A DNA stretch of 64,000 bases from Lachnospiraceae bacterium (GTDB taxonomy: Bacteria; Bacillota; Clostridia; Lachnospirales; Lachnospiraceae): assembly GCA_017521195.1 (NCBI GenBank), contig JAFXGP010000060.1, positions 1 to 64,000 on the forward strand, read 5' to 3'. The position numbers and the translations under genes were made by a program. This document shows positions 8,336 through 17,240 of this stretch, in pieces. The stretch's first letter is position 1. The number at the start of each line of letters is the position of its first letter. Under the pieces are notes generated by a model. It worked only from the letters and a program-made list of their open reading frames with translations. It was not told the origin of the DNA and searched no databases.

Positions 8336-8434
8336 CAAAAATATAAGACAGCAAGTCCGGTGACAAGCTGTTATAAAATTGTAACATGGTAGGACAGATG
8401 AGTTTTCTGTCCGCAGTCAAATGGAGGTTTAACT

Positions 8435-9325
8435 ATGCGACAAACCAAAGGAAGAGGAGCTTTCATATTTTGCTGTGTAGCTCCGGCTATTGCATTATTT
8501 GTTATCTTTATGATAGTACCTACAATTGACGTTTTCCGTATGTCCTTATATAAATGGGGAGGATATACTGCGAATAAGACATTTGTAGGATTAAAAAACT
8601 TTAAAACATTACTTGGAAGTGAAAAATTTATCCGTTCCTTCCAGAATCAGATTTTACTAATTGTAATTGTTACGATTGTTACTATGACATTGGCGTTGGT
8701 TTTTGCAGCGATATTGACAAGAGAAAAAATCAAAGGACAGAATTTCTTCCGAGTTGTATTTTACATTCCTAACATTTTATCTGTTGTAATTATCAGTGCA
8801 ATTTTCTCCGCTATTTACGATCCAAATCAGGGGCTTTTAAACTCTATCCTTGGAATTTTCAGAGGTGATAAAGATCCTATTCTTTGGTTGGGAAGTCAGA
8901 AAATTGTAATTTACAGTATTGTAATTGCCATGATTTGGCAGGCAGTTGGTTATTACATGGTTATGTATATGGCAAGTATGTCTGCTGTTTCTGAAAGTTT
9001 ATATGAATCTGCGGATTTGGAAGGTGCGGGAAAAGTGACTCAGTTTTTCCAGATTACACTTCCTTTAATTTGGACAAACATCAGAACAACATTGACATTT
9101 TTCGTTATCAGTACAATCAACATGAGTTTCCTTTTTGTAAAGGCCATGACAAACGGTGGTCCTGACAGCGCATCCCATGTATTCTTAAGTTACATGTATC
9201 AGGAAGCTTATACAAACTCATCTTATGGATACGGTATGGCAATTGGTGCAGTGGTATTTACATTCTCATTTGCATTATCTGCTATTTTAAATGCGGTAAC
9301 CAAACGAGATCCAATCGAGCTGTAA
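8435..9325 (+). CDS. Sugar ABC transporter permease, MalF/UgpA type
   Basis: A 296-residue integral membrane protein with six predicted transmembrane segments. The cytoplasmic EAA loop reads SLYESADLEGAG followed by FFQITLPL, the site that contacts the ATPase. It pairs with the MalG-type permease encoded 15 bases downstream. ATG 8435 is preceded by ATGGAGG. No ATPase is encoded in this operon, so an MsmK-type shared ATPase encoded elsewhere is presumably used, as is usual for CUT1 systems in Firmicutes. Confidence 0.93.
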   Translation: MRQTKGRGAFIFCCVAPAIALFVIFMIVPTIDVFRMSLYKWGGYTANKTFVGLKNFKTLLGSEKFIRSFQNQILLIVIVTIVTMTLALVFAAILTREKIKGQNFFRVVFYIPNILSVVIISAIFSAIYDPNQGLLNSILGIFRGDKDPILWLGSQKIVIYSIVIAMIWQAVGYYMVMYMASMSAVSESLYESADLEGAGKVTQFFQITLPLIWTNIRTTLTFFVISTINMSFLFVKAMTNGGPDSASHVFLSYMYQEAYTNSSYGYGMAIGAVVFTFSFALSAILNAVTKRDPIEL

Positions 9326-9340
9326 GGAGGAGGATAAGAT

Positions 9341-10216
9341 ATGGAAAAAAATAAAACCTCATCATTAAGCAAAATTTTAATTTACATACCATTGATTCTG
9401 TTGGCCATTACTATTTTAGTGCCGGTGGCATGGGTATTCATGGCATCTATCAAAGAAAACGTAGAGTTTTACAGAAATCCATGGGCATTACCTGCAGGGG
9501 TATATCTTCAGAACTTTGTAGATGCTTGGACAAAGGCTGATATGGGTTCTTATATGCTTAATTCTGCAATTGTAACAGTATTGGCATTACTTATTTTAAT
9601 TGTAGTTTCCTTACCTGCATCCTACGTTCTTTCCAGATTTAAATTTTTTGGAAACGGATTTTTAAACACTTTGATTATGGCAGGGTTGTTTATCAATGTT
9701 AACTACATTGTAGTACCGATTTTCTTAATGTTAAGTGATGCAGATACATTTTTAAGAAAAACAGTAGGAGAGCCATTCTTCTTAAATAATATTTTTGTTT
9801 TAGCAGTAGTATATGCAGCTACAGCACTTCCGTTTACAATTTATTTGTTGGCAGGATATTTCAAAACTGTAGCAAAAGATTATGAAGAAGCTGCTTATGT
9901 AGATGGTGCGGGATATTTCAGAACCATGATTCAGATTATTTTCCCAATGGCAAAACCAAGTATTATTACTGTAATCTTATTTAACTTTTTGTCTTTCTGG
10001 AATGAATATATCATTTCCATGACATTACTTACAAAACCGGAATTGAAAACATTACCGGTAGGCCTTATGAACTTAATGGCAGCGCAGAAATCTGCTGTTC
10101 AGTACGGACAAATGTATGCAGGTCTTGTAATTGTTATGTTGCCAACATTAATCTTCTATATGCTTGTACAGAAACAGTTAACAGAAGGTATGACTGTAGG
10201 CGGTCTGAAAGGATAG
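9341..10216 (+). CDS. Sugar ABC transporter permease, MalG/UgpE type
   Basis: A 291-residue membrane protein with six predicted transmembrane segments, the second half of the importer channel. The EAA loop is DYEEAAYVDGAG followed by IIFPMAKP. The C-terminus ends in the typical EGMTVGGLKG. It has AAGGAGGAGGAT as SD and is separated from the first permease by 15 bases. Only four bases separate it from the next small gene. Confidence 0.93.
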   Translation: MEKNKTSSLSKILIYIPLILLAITILVPVAWVFMASIKENVEFYRNPWALPAGVYLQNFVDAWTKADMGSYMLNSAIVTVLALLILIVVSLPASYVLSRFKFFGNGFLNTLIMAGLFINVNYIVVPIFLMLSDADTFLRKTVGEPFFLNNIFVLAVVYAATALPFTIYLLAGYFKTVAKDYEEAAYVDGAGYFRTMIQIIFPMAKPSIITVILFNFLSFWNEYIISMTLLTKPELKTLPVGLMNLMAAQKSAVQYGQMYAGLVIVMLPTLIFYMLVQKQLTEGMTVGGLKG

Positions 10217-10220
10217 GAAT

Positions 10221-10400
10221 ATGAACGAACAGAATAAAAAAGTAATTACCGGAATTATTGTAGCGGTAGTATTTTGTGTCTGTGTAGCGCTTGTAATTAT
10301 CGGGCATAAAAATATCGGATTAGCAGGTTTAGGTACACAGTTATTAGGATTGGCAGGTTTGCTTTGTCTGTTAGGATTATATAATAATAAATATAAATAA
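10221..10400 (+). CDS. Small two-helix membrane protein of the sugar operon
   Basis: A 59-residue protein starting MNEQNKKVITGIIVAVVFCV. It has two hydrophobic stretches (about residues 9-28 and 33-53) joined by a short GHKNIG turn, with a lysine-rich end (YNNKYK). The start lies four bases after the permease stop and the stop lies 17 bases before the hydrolase gene, so it is clearly an operon member. I recall similar unannotated mini-membrane proteins at this place in Lachnospiraceae sugar operons (possibly the family called DUF6903, not verified). It could be a transporter accessory subunit; its function is unknown. Confidence 0.75.
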   Translation: MNEQNKKVITGIIVAVVFCVCVALVIIGHKNIGLAGLGTQLLGLAGLLCLLGLYNNKYK

Positions 10401-10417
10401 CAGGTGCTTATTATATT

Positions 10418-12634
10418 ATGGAATATAAATTGCATTTCAAAAAAACAATTAAAAAGTGGGATGAAGCGGTACCATTGGGAAATGGCAGAATGGGTGCTTT
10501 GATTTGGGGAGAACCCGGAGAACTCAGATTTAGTCTTGACAGAACAGATATCTGGGATAAAAGCCAGCCATTGTATACAGATAGGGAAGAGTTTACCTAT
10601 GCCCATATGGTAAGTCTTGCAAAGACGGGAAACACAGATGCCATAAGGGAGCTTTTTGATGCTCCCTATAACCATCCTACACCAACAAAGTTACCGGCAG
10701 GTAAATTAATTTTGCATTTTGCCAAAGGCAGTAATGTAGAATCCATTCTGGATTTAAATACGGCAGAAGTGAAACTGATTGTTTCGGAGAAAGCAGAGGC
10801 AGGAAGTATTGCAGATGCATCTAAGCAGCAAGCAATAGAGATTAGAAGTATTTGTCATGCGGTTACCGGCAGTGGTATGGCTTTAGTAAATGTCGGTTGT
10901 CGGGATTTTCAAATAGAGTTGGTAAATCCTGAATTTGGTCTGGATGATGAACAGGAAGAAATTCACTATAATCCGGAAGAAAGGGAAATCTCTCAAGGTA
11001 GTTTGAAGAAATTGCATTATCCCCGGGCAATCAGACAGGAGGTAATGGGAAATCCTAAGTTTATCTGGTTTAAACAGCAGATTAAAGATGAATACTTCGC
11101 GGTCATAGCCGGAATAAAGGAAGAGAGAGAGCAGACTTTGATTGGCTACAGGGTGGTTCGTTCTACAGACGGAGAAGAACCATTGGAAGAAGCCCAAAAG
11201 CAACTACAGGCGGAATTGGAATTGGGATATGAGAAGAATTTAATAAGCCACGAAAAATGGTGGAAAGAATTCTGGGATAAGAGCAGTATTAACCTGCCTG
11301 ATAAGTTTTTTGAAAAACAATGGTATCTGACTAATTATTTGTTTGCCTCCTGTTCCAGAAAAGGGGAATACCCAATGCCTCTTCAGGGAGTATGGACGGC
11401 AGATGATGGGAATCTTCCTCCGTGGAAAGGGGATTACCACAATGATTTAAATACCCAGTTGAGTTACTCACATTTTTACAAAGCAAATCATCTGGAAGAA
11501 GGCGAATGCTTTATTGATTATTTGTGGAATATGAGAGAAGCGGCAGCGGATTTTGCAAAGAAATTCTTTGGAACGGAAGGGATTTGTCTGCCGGGTGTCA
11601 TGTCTATTGATGGAAAACCATTAGGTGGTTGGCCGATGTATTCTTTGTCACCAACTCAGCAGATTTGGCTTTGTCAGTCCTTTGAGCAGTATTACCGTTA
11701 TACTTTGGATGAGACCTTCTTAAGAGAAAAAGCATGGGTTTATCTGGAAGAAACGGCAAAGTGCATGCTTGGTATTTTAGAAGAAAGAAACGGATTTTAT
11801 TACTTACCGGTTTCCAGTTCTCCTGAGATTCATGATGATGAAAGGGAATCTTGGGTGACACCTAACAGTAATTATGATTTGGCACTTTTACGTTATCTTT
11901 TTAAAACTCTGACGGAGTTTGCTAAGATTTTGGAAAATGGCAGGGAAGAGTACTGGAGAACGGAGTATGAAAAGTTACCGTCGTTGGCAGTAAATAAAGA
12001 AAATGTGTTGATGTTATCTCCGGACGAAAGCCTGAGGGAATCTCATCGCCATTTATCCAATGCCATGGCGATTTGCCCATTAAGATTACTTTCTTATCCG
12101 GAAGATAAAGAAGTCATCGATGCCACAGTTCTGGATTATGAAAGATGGGGAAGTGGTATGTGGGTAGGATTTTCCTTTGCGTGGATGTCCCACTTGTATT
12201 CAATACAAAAGAACGGGGAAGGTGCTTTTGAACAATTAAGAATCTTTTGGGAGAGTTTTTGTTCGCCAAACGGATTTCATTTAAATGGGGATTATAAAAA
12301 GAAAGGATACAGTACTTTTCATTATCGTCCGTTTACGTTGGAATCCAATATGTATGCTGCAGATGCTTTACAGGAGATGCTGCTGCAAACCAAGGGAAAT
12401 GTAATTGAAGTATTTCCGGCAATTCCGGAGCATTGGCAGGGAGAAGAAATCAGCTTCAGAAGTCTGCGTGGAGAAACGGGAATTCTGGTATCTGCAAAGC
12501 GGATACCTCATCATGGATGTGAGATTTGTCTGACATCACCTGTTACACAAAGTGTTTTAGTAAAAACAGAACAGATACAAATGGAGATTGAGTTGGAAGC
12601 TATTGAACCTAAAAATGTATTTATTCCGTTTTAA
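10418..12634 (+). CDS. GH95-like glycoside hydrolase (cytosolic)
   Basis: A 738-residue enzyme without a signal peptide, so it acts on imported sugar. The N-terminal beta domain begins with the family hallmark AVPLGNGRMGALIWG. The (alpha/alpha)6 catalytic core has PLQGVW...GDYHNDLNTQLSY and later ESHRHLSNAMAICP, both matching GH95/clan GH-L landmarks, and a beta-rich C-terminal domain follows. GH95 enzymes release L-fucose or L-galactose. At the place where characterised fucosidases read H-T-N-x-N this protein has H-N-D-L-N, so one catalytic-site Asn appears to be Asp and the specificity may differ. It lies in the operon with a GH112 phosphorylase, suggesting stepwise breakdown of a decorated galactoside. 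Confidence 0.72.
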   Translation: MEYKLHFKKTIKKWDEAVPLGNGRMGALIWGEPGELRFSLDRTDIWDKSQPLYTDREEFTYAHMVSLAKTGNTDAIRELFDAPYNHPTPTKLPAGKLILHFAKGSNVESILDLNTAEVKLIVSEKAEAGSIADASKQQAIEIRSICHAVTGSGMALVNVGCRDFQIELVNPEFGLDDEQEEIHYNPEEREISQGSLKKLHYPRAIRQEVMGNPKFIWFKQQIKDEYFAVIAGIKEEREQTLIGYRVVRSTDGEEPLEEAQKQLQAELELGYEKNLISHEKWWKEFWDKSSINLPDKFFEKQWYLTNYLFASCSRKGEYPMPLQGVWTADDGNLPPWKGDYHNDLNTQLSYSHFYKANHLEEGECFIDYLWNMREAAADFAKKFFGTEGICLPGVMSIDGKPLGGWPMYSLSPTQQIWLCQSFEQYYRYTLDETFLREKAWVYLEETAKCMLGILEERNGFYYLPVSSSPEIHDDERESWVTPNSNYDLALLRYLFKTLTEFAKILENGREEYWRTEYEKLPSLAVNKENVLMLSPDESLRESHRHLSNAMAICPLRLLSYPEDKEVIDATVLDYERWGSGMWVGFSFAWMSHLYSIQKNGEGAFEQLRIFWESFCSPNGFHLNGDYKKKGYSTFHYRPFTLESNMYAADALQEMLLQTKGNVIEVFPAIPEHWQGEEISFRSLRGETGILVSAKRIPHHGCEICLTSPVTQSVLVKTEQIQMEIELEAIEPKNVFIPF

Positions 12635-12717
12635 GCAAAAGATATTGCAAGAAATTTAAGTATAAGTTTTGAATATTTATTTAATATTAAATTAAAGAGA
12701 GGAGATCCTCTGGTATT

Positions 12718-14886
12718 ATGAGTAATGAAAAATTAACCGGAAGAGTTACCATTCCGACAAACTTAGACGTAGTTCCGGAAACTATTGAAATTTTAAAACG
12801 CTGGGGAGCAGATGCCATCCGTGACTGTGATGGAACTGAATTTCCGGAAGAATTAACTAAAGTCGGAGCAAAAATTTACTCCACATATTATACCACCAGA
12901 AAAGATAATGAGTGGGCAAAAGCGAATCCGGATGAAGTGCAGCAGTGCTACATTATGACAGGATTCCATACTGCAACAGAAGATACTCTTTCCATCGCAT
13001 TAATGAAAGGTATTTCTCCTGAATTAATGCAGGTAAATAATCATGATGATATTACACGTTGGTGGGAAGTAGTTGATCGTACTACAGGAGAAGTAGTTCC
13101 TGTAACAGATTGGGAGTACTGTGAAGAAACAGGATGTGTTGTAATTAAAAATCCTGTGAAGTTCCATGAATATACAGTAAGCTTTTTAGCTTACCTTATC
13201 TGGGACCCTGTACATATGTATAATGCAGTAACTAACGATTGGAAAGATTTTGAACATCAGATTACATTTGATGTTCGTCAGCCAAAAACACATAAATATT
13301 CTATGGAACGTCTTCGCAAATTCTGTAAAGATCATCCATATGTAAATGTTATCAGATATACAACTTTCTTCCATCAGTTTACTTTGATGTTTGATGAGTT
13401 GAAGAGAGAAAGATATGTTGACTGGTACGGTTATTCCGCATCTGTAAGTCCATATATCTTGGATCAGTTTGAACAGGAAGTTGGATACAAATTCCGTCCG
13501 GAATATATTATTGATCAGGGATACTACAACAACCAGTATCGTATTCCAAGCAAAGAATTCAAAGATTTCCAGGCATTCCAGAGAAGAGAAGTAGCTGCTC
13601 TTGCAAAAGAAATGGTAGATATTACACATGAATGCGGAAAAGAAGCTATGATGTTCCTTGGAGACCATTGGATTGGAACAGAACCATTTATGGAAGAATT
13701 TGCAACTATCGGATTAGATTCCGTAGTAGGTAGTGTTGGAAATGGTTCTACACTCCGTCTGATTTCCGATATCGAAGGTGTGAAATATACAGAAGGAAGA
13801 TTGCTTCCATATTTCTTCCCGGATACATTCTATGAAGGCGGTAATCCGGTAAAAGAAGCAAAAGAAAACTGGGTAACAGCAAGAAGAGCTATCCTTAGAA
13901 AACCTATTGACCGAATCGGTTACGGCGGATATTTGAAACTTGCATTAGATTTCCCTGAATTCATCGATTATGTAGAAAGTGTATGTGATGAATTCCGTGA
14001 ATTATATGAAAATGCAAAAGGTACAACAGCTCATTGTGTGAAGAAAGTAGCAGTTCTTAACAGCTGGGGTAAAATCAGAAAATGGGGTTGCCATATGGTA
14101 CACCATGCTTTATACCAGAAACAGAACTACAGTTATGCCGGAATCATTGAAACTCTTTCCGGAGCACCTTTCGACGTACAGTTTATTTCCTTTGATGATA
14201 TCTTAAAGGATAAATCCGTACTTGATGATATTGATGTTATTATCAACGTAGGTGATGCTGATACTGCTCACACAGGTGGATATTACTGGGCAAATCCTGA
14301 AGTAGTATCTGCTATCCGTGAATTTGTATATAACGGCGGTGGATTTATCGGTGTAGGTGAACCATCCGGACATCAGCATCAGGGACACTTCTTACAGCTT
14401 GCAAGCATGTTGGGTGTTGAAAAAGAAACAGGCTTTACATTAAACTATGATAAATATAATTGGGAAGAACATCCGGAACACTTCATCTTAAAAGATACAA
14501 CAAAAGATGTTGACTTCGGTGAAGGTAAGAAGAGTATCTTTGCTTATGAAGGAACTGAAATTCTCGTACAGAGAGATAGAGAAGTTCAGATGGCAGTTAA
14601 CGAATTTGGTAAAGGTCGTTGCGTATATATCAGCGGTCTTCCATACAGCTTCGAAAACAGCCGTATTCTTTACAGAAGTGTATTCTGGAGCAGCCATAGT
14701 GAAGATGAATTAAACAAATGGTTCTCTACAAACTTCAACGTAGAAGTTCATGCTTATGTTAAGAATGGTAAATACTGTGTTGTTAACAACACATACGAAC
14801 CACAGGATACCACAGTTTATCGCGGAGACGGAACAAGCTTTGATTTACATATGGAAGCTAATGAAATTAAGTGGTATGAAATCTAA
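12718..14886 (+). CDS. GH112 beta-galactoside phosphorylase (lacto-N-biose/galacto-N-biose or galactosyl-rhamnose type)
   Basis: A 722-residue cytosolic phosphorylase that splits a beta-galactoside with phosphate to give alpha-galactose-1-phosphate. It aligns along its whole length with Bifidobacterium GLNBP as I remember it: GADAIRDCDGT, HEYTVSFLAYLIWDPVHMYN, VIRYTTFFHQFTLMFDE, the catalytic-acid motif FLGDHWIGTEPF (Asp316), EGRLLPYFFPDTFYEGG and ISGLPYS. GH112 has two known activities, lacto-N-biose/galacto-N-biose phosphorylase and D-galactosyl-1,4-L-rhamnose phosphorylase, and I cannot separate them by eye. The upstream region has AGAGG-AGAT-CCTCT, a small hairpin that includes the SD. 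It is the last gene of the importer operon and is closed by a terminator. Confidence 0.88.
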   Translation: MSNEKLTGRVTIPTNLDVVPETIEILKRWGADAIRDCDGTEFPEELTKVGAKIYSTYYTTRKDNEWAKANPDEVQQCYIMTGFHTATEDTLSIALMKGISPELMQVNNHDDITRWWEVVDRTTGEVVPVTDWEYCEETGCVVIKNPVKFHEYTVSFLAYLIWDPVHMYNAVTNDWKDFEHQITFDVRQPKTHKYSMERLRKFCKDHPYVNVIRYTTFFHQFTLMFDELKRERYVDWYGYSASVSPYILDQFEQEVGYKFRPEYIIDQGYYNNQYRIPSKEFKDFQAFQRREVAALAKEMVDITHECGKEAMMFLGDHWIGTEPFMEEFATIGLDSVVGSVGNGSTLRLISDIEGVKYTEGRLLPYFFPDTFYEGGNPVKEAKENWVTARRAILRKPIDRIGYGGYLKLALDFPEFIDYVESVCDEFRELYENAKGTTAHCVKKVAVLNSWGKIRKWGCHMVHHALYQKQNYSYAGIIETLSGAPFDVQFISFDDILKDKSVLDDIDVIINVGDADTAHTGGYYWANPEVVSAIREFVYNGGGFIGVGEPSGHQHQGHFLQLASMLGVEKETGFTLNYDKYNWEEHPEHFILKDTTKDVDFGEGKKSIFAYEGTEILVQRDREVQMAVNEFGKGRCVYISGLPYSFENSRILYRSVFWSSHSEDELNKWFSTNFNVEVHAYVKNGKYCVVNNTYEPQDTTVYRGDGTSFDLHMEANEIKWYEI

Positions 14887-14937
14887 ATATTACTTTCGGT
14901 AAGAAGGAAAACTTCGCTGTTGAGTAAAAAAATAATG

Positions 14938-14974
14938 TTAAGGAATAAATCTTTGGATCTATTCCTTAATTTTT
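14938..14974 (+). terminator. Terminator of the sugar operon
   Basis: The perfect 10-bp stem TTAAGGAATA/TATTCCTTAA is followed by TTTTT. It lies about 50 bases past the GH112 stop. Confidence 0.85.
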
Positions 14975-15132
14975 GCCCATTTTCAGTTGACAAAATAAAA
15001 ATATGATGGGGATTTTTAAAAAATGCAAATGAAACAGGGAAAAAAATGAATGTAATGGTTTATTTTATTTGAAAAATATATTAGAATAGGGAATGAAATT
15101 TATAAACTACAAATAAAAAGGAGATTAAGACT

Positions 15133-16791
15133 ATGAATATTTCTTCATTACAGAAAGCAAGATATGAGTATACTCCAAAACTTCCGGGAATGTTAAGAAA
15201 CGGTATTTCCGAAATTTGTGTTAAAGAAGGCGGAGCAACTCAGAGTGTTGCTGATCAGGAAAAAATCCAGGCACTTTTCCCAAATACATACGGAAAAAGT
15301 GAAATCACATTCCAGAAGGGTGAAAACACTTCTGAAGCAAGAACACACAAAGTAGGTGTTATTCTTTCCGGTGGACAGGCTCCTGGTGGACACAATGTTA
15401 TCTGTGGTTTGTATGATGCTTTAAAAGCAACAAACAAAGAAAACGAACTTTACGGATTCAAAGGCGGTCCAAGCGGACTTCTTGAAGATGATTATGTAAT
15501 CTTTGATGATGCATTTATCGATGAATACAGAAATACAGGTGGTTTCGATATCATCGGTTCCGGCAGAACAAAATTAGAAACTAGCGAACAGTTCGCAGTT
15601 GTTGCAGAAGTTTGTAAAAAACACGGTATCACAGCTGTTGTTATCATCGGTGGTGACGATTCCAACACTAACGCAGGTGTTCTTGCTGAATACTTTGCAG
15701 CTAATAATACAGGTGTTCAGGTTATCGGATGTCCTAAGACAATCGATGGTGACTTAAAGAACGAAGATATTGAATGTTCTTTCGGTTTCGATACAGCAAC
15801 AAAAACATACAGTGAAATTATCGGTAACATCCAGAGAGATGCTAACTCTGCTAAAAAATATTGGCATTTCGTAAAAGTTATGGGACGTTCTGCTTCCCAC
15901 GTTGCTTTGGAATGTGCTTTAAAAACACAGCCAAACATCTGCTTAGTATCTGAAGAAGTAGCAGAAAAGAAAATGTCTCTTTCCCAAATTGCAGATTACA
16001 TTGCTGATTCTGTTGCTAAGAGAGCAGCTAAAGGTATGAACTTCGGTGTAGCTATCATTCCTGAAGGTGTAGTAGAATTCGTTCCTGAATTCTCTGTATT
16101 GATTCACGAAATCAATGAACTTCTTGCAGGTAGCAAAGCAGATGCTTTCAATGCTCTTCCAACATGGGCAGATAAATATGCTTTCATCGAAAAAGGTTTA
16201 ACAAAAGAATCTATGGAAGTATTTGCAATCCTTCCTGAAGCAATCCAGCAGCAGTTATTCTTAGAAAGAGACCCTCATGGAAACGTACAGGTTTCTTTGA
16301 TTGAATCTGAAAAATTATTCTCTGCACTTGTAAAAGATAAATTAGATGCAAGAAAAGCAGAAGGCACATATACAGGTAAATTCGGTGCTCTTCACCACTT
16401 CTTAGGATATGAAGGAAGATGTGCATTCCCATCTAACTTCGATGCAGACTACTGCTACTCTTTAGGATACAATGCATTCATGTTAATTCAGTATGGTTAC
16501 AACGGATACTTATCCAAAGTTTCTAACCTTTCTGCACCGGCAAATGAATGGGTTGCAGGTGGTATGCCAATCACTAAGATGATGAACATCGAAAGAAGAC
16601 ATGGAGAAGACAAACCTGTAATTAAGAAAGCTCTTGTAGAACTTGACGGAGCTCCATTCAAATATTTCGAAGCTCATCGTGATGAATGGGCAGAAAATAC
16701 ATGTTTCGTATATCCTGGTGCTATCCAGTACTACGGACCAGCAGAAGTATGTGATATTACAACAGTAACACTTGCTCTTGAACAGGCGTAA
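15133..16791 (+). CDS. pfp: PPi-dependent 6-phosphofructokinase (long form)
   Basis: A 552-residue glycolytic enzyme that reversibly phosphorylates fructose 6-phosphate with pyrophosphate. Landmarks are [15 protein letters not shown] at the phosphate site, [11 protein letters not shown] and [11 protein letters not shown]. The GGDD plus PKTIDGD combination is the mark of PPi-dependent rather than ATP-dependent enzymes. [13 protein letters not shown] and IPEGVVEF complete the active site. The length matches the plant-beta/spirochaete long class. AAAAGGAG precedes ATG 15133. It is monocistronic between terminators and has highly biased codons, consistent with strong expression. Confidence 0.93.
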   Translation: MNISSLQKARYEYTPKLPGMLRNGISEICVKEGGATQSVADQEKIQALFPNTYGKSEITFQKGENTSEARTHKVGVILSGGQAPGGHNVICGLYDALKATNKENELYGFKGGPSGLLEDDYVIFDDAFIDEYRNTGGFDIIGSGRTKLETSEQFAVVAEVCKKHGITAVVIIGGDDSNTNAGVLAEYFAANNTGVQVIGCPKTIDGDLKNEDIECSFGFDTATKTYSEIIGNIQRDANSAKKYWHFVKVMGRSASHVALECALKTQPNICLVSEEVAEKKMSLSQIADYIADSVAKRAAKGMNFGVAIIPEGVVEFVPEFSVLIHEINELLAGSKADAFNALPTWADKYAFIEKGLTKESMEVFAILPEAIQQQLFLERDPHGNVQVSLIESEKLFSALVKDKLDARKAEGTYTGKFGALHHFLGYEGRCAFPSNFDADYCYSLGYNAFMLIQYGYNGYLSKVSNLSAPANEWVAGGMPITKMMNIERRHGEDKPVIKKALVELDGAPFKYFEAHRDEWAENTCFVYPGAIQYYGPAEVCDITTVTLALEQA

Positions 16792-16936
16792 TTTGTGTAA
16801 CTTCAGAGCCAAGCGAATATAATAAAAAAGGAGGTGGCATTTATGTTGACCTCCTTTTCTTATTATATTCATTTGGCGAGAAGCCGACTGCGAGGAAACC
16901 CAAAGGGTTTTCGAGCCGGCTTCGAATTTACACAAA
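16792..16936. repeat. Composite palindromic element (closing stem plus two long hairpins)
   Basis: The outer ends are inverted: TTTGTGTAACTTC (16792-16804) pairs with 16924-16936 with one mismatch. Inside are two hairpins. The first (16808-16877) is about 28 bp, pairing the arm that starts GCCAAGCGAATATAATAA with the arm that ends TTATTATATTCATTTGGC. The second (16880-16923) pairs the arm that starts GAAGCCG and ends GAAACCC with the arm that starts GGGTTTTCGAG and ends GGCTTC, round an AAA loop. The whole would fold as a three-way junction. Its left end abuts the pfp stop codon and its right end runs into the tRNA-Leu terminator. Confidence 0.75.
16824..16864 (+). terminator. Terminator of pfp (inner part of the palindromic element)
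   Basis: The core stem AAAAAAGGAGGT/ACCTCCTTTTCTT with a T-rich downstream arm would terminate pfp transcripts. Confidence 0.65.
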
Positions 16937-16963
16937 AAAGACCCTGCAATTCATGCAAGGTCT
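16934..16963 (-). terminator. Terminator of tRNA-Leu
   Basis: Read on the minus strand, AGACCTTGC/GCAGGGTCT (one G-U pair) is followed by TTTTTTG. It lies seven bases after the tRNA 3' end. Confidence 0.8.
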
Positions 16964-16970
16964 AAATCAC

Positions 16971-17050
16971 TGCGGGTGACAGGAATCGAACCTGCACGGT
17001 CTCCCACTAGATCCTAAGTCTAGCGCGTCTGCCAGTTCCGCCACACCCGC
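16971..17050 (-). tRNA. tRNA-Leu (anticodon TAG)
   Basis: On the minus strand the acceptor arm GCGGGTG pairs with CACCCGC and the discriminator is A. The anticodon stem-loop is CTAGA-CTTAGGA-TCTAG with anticodon TAG. A long class-II variable arm (TGGGAGACCGTG) and GGTTCGAATCC in the T arm are visible. CCA is not encoded. Confidence 0.95.
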
Positions 17051-17063
17051 TTATAGCCTAATC

Positions 17064-17092
17064 ATAGTATCATTAAAGAAAAAGTTTGTCAA
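17064..17092 (-). promoter_or_regulatory. Promoter of tRNA-Leu
   Basis: The minus strand reads TTGACA, a 17-base spacer, then TACTAT preceded by TGA (extended -10). It lies 13 bases before the tRNA 5' end. Confidence 0.75.
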
Positions 17093-17240
17093 TGGCTGAA
17101 TTTGTCAGAAGGTTTGCAGTTTAACGAATTCATTCTTGTATAATAAAGTGTTTTCTGCTATAATTCTAATGGAATTTTCTCGAAAAAAGGTATATGGAAA
17201 AAGTTGGTATTCTATACAATTAACGCAGGAGGAATAAGAC

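Noticed and set aside
16843..16965. 40-codon frame with an SD inside the palindromic element
   Set aside because: The SD is buried in the hairpin, the frame runs through a second hairpin and the tRNA terminator, and the peptide has no recognisable family.
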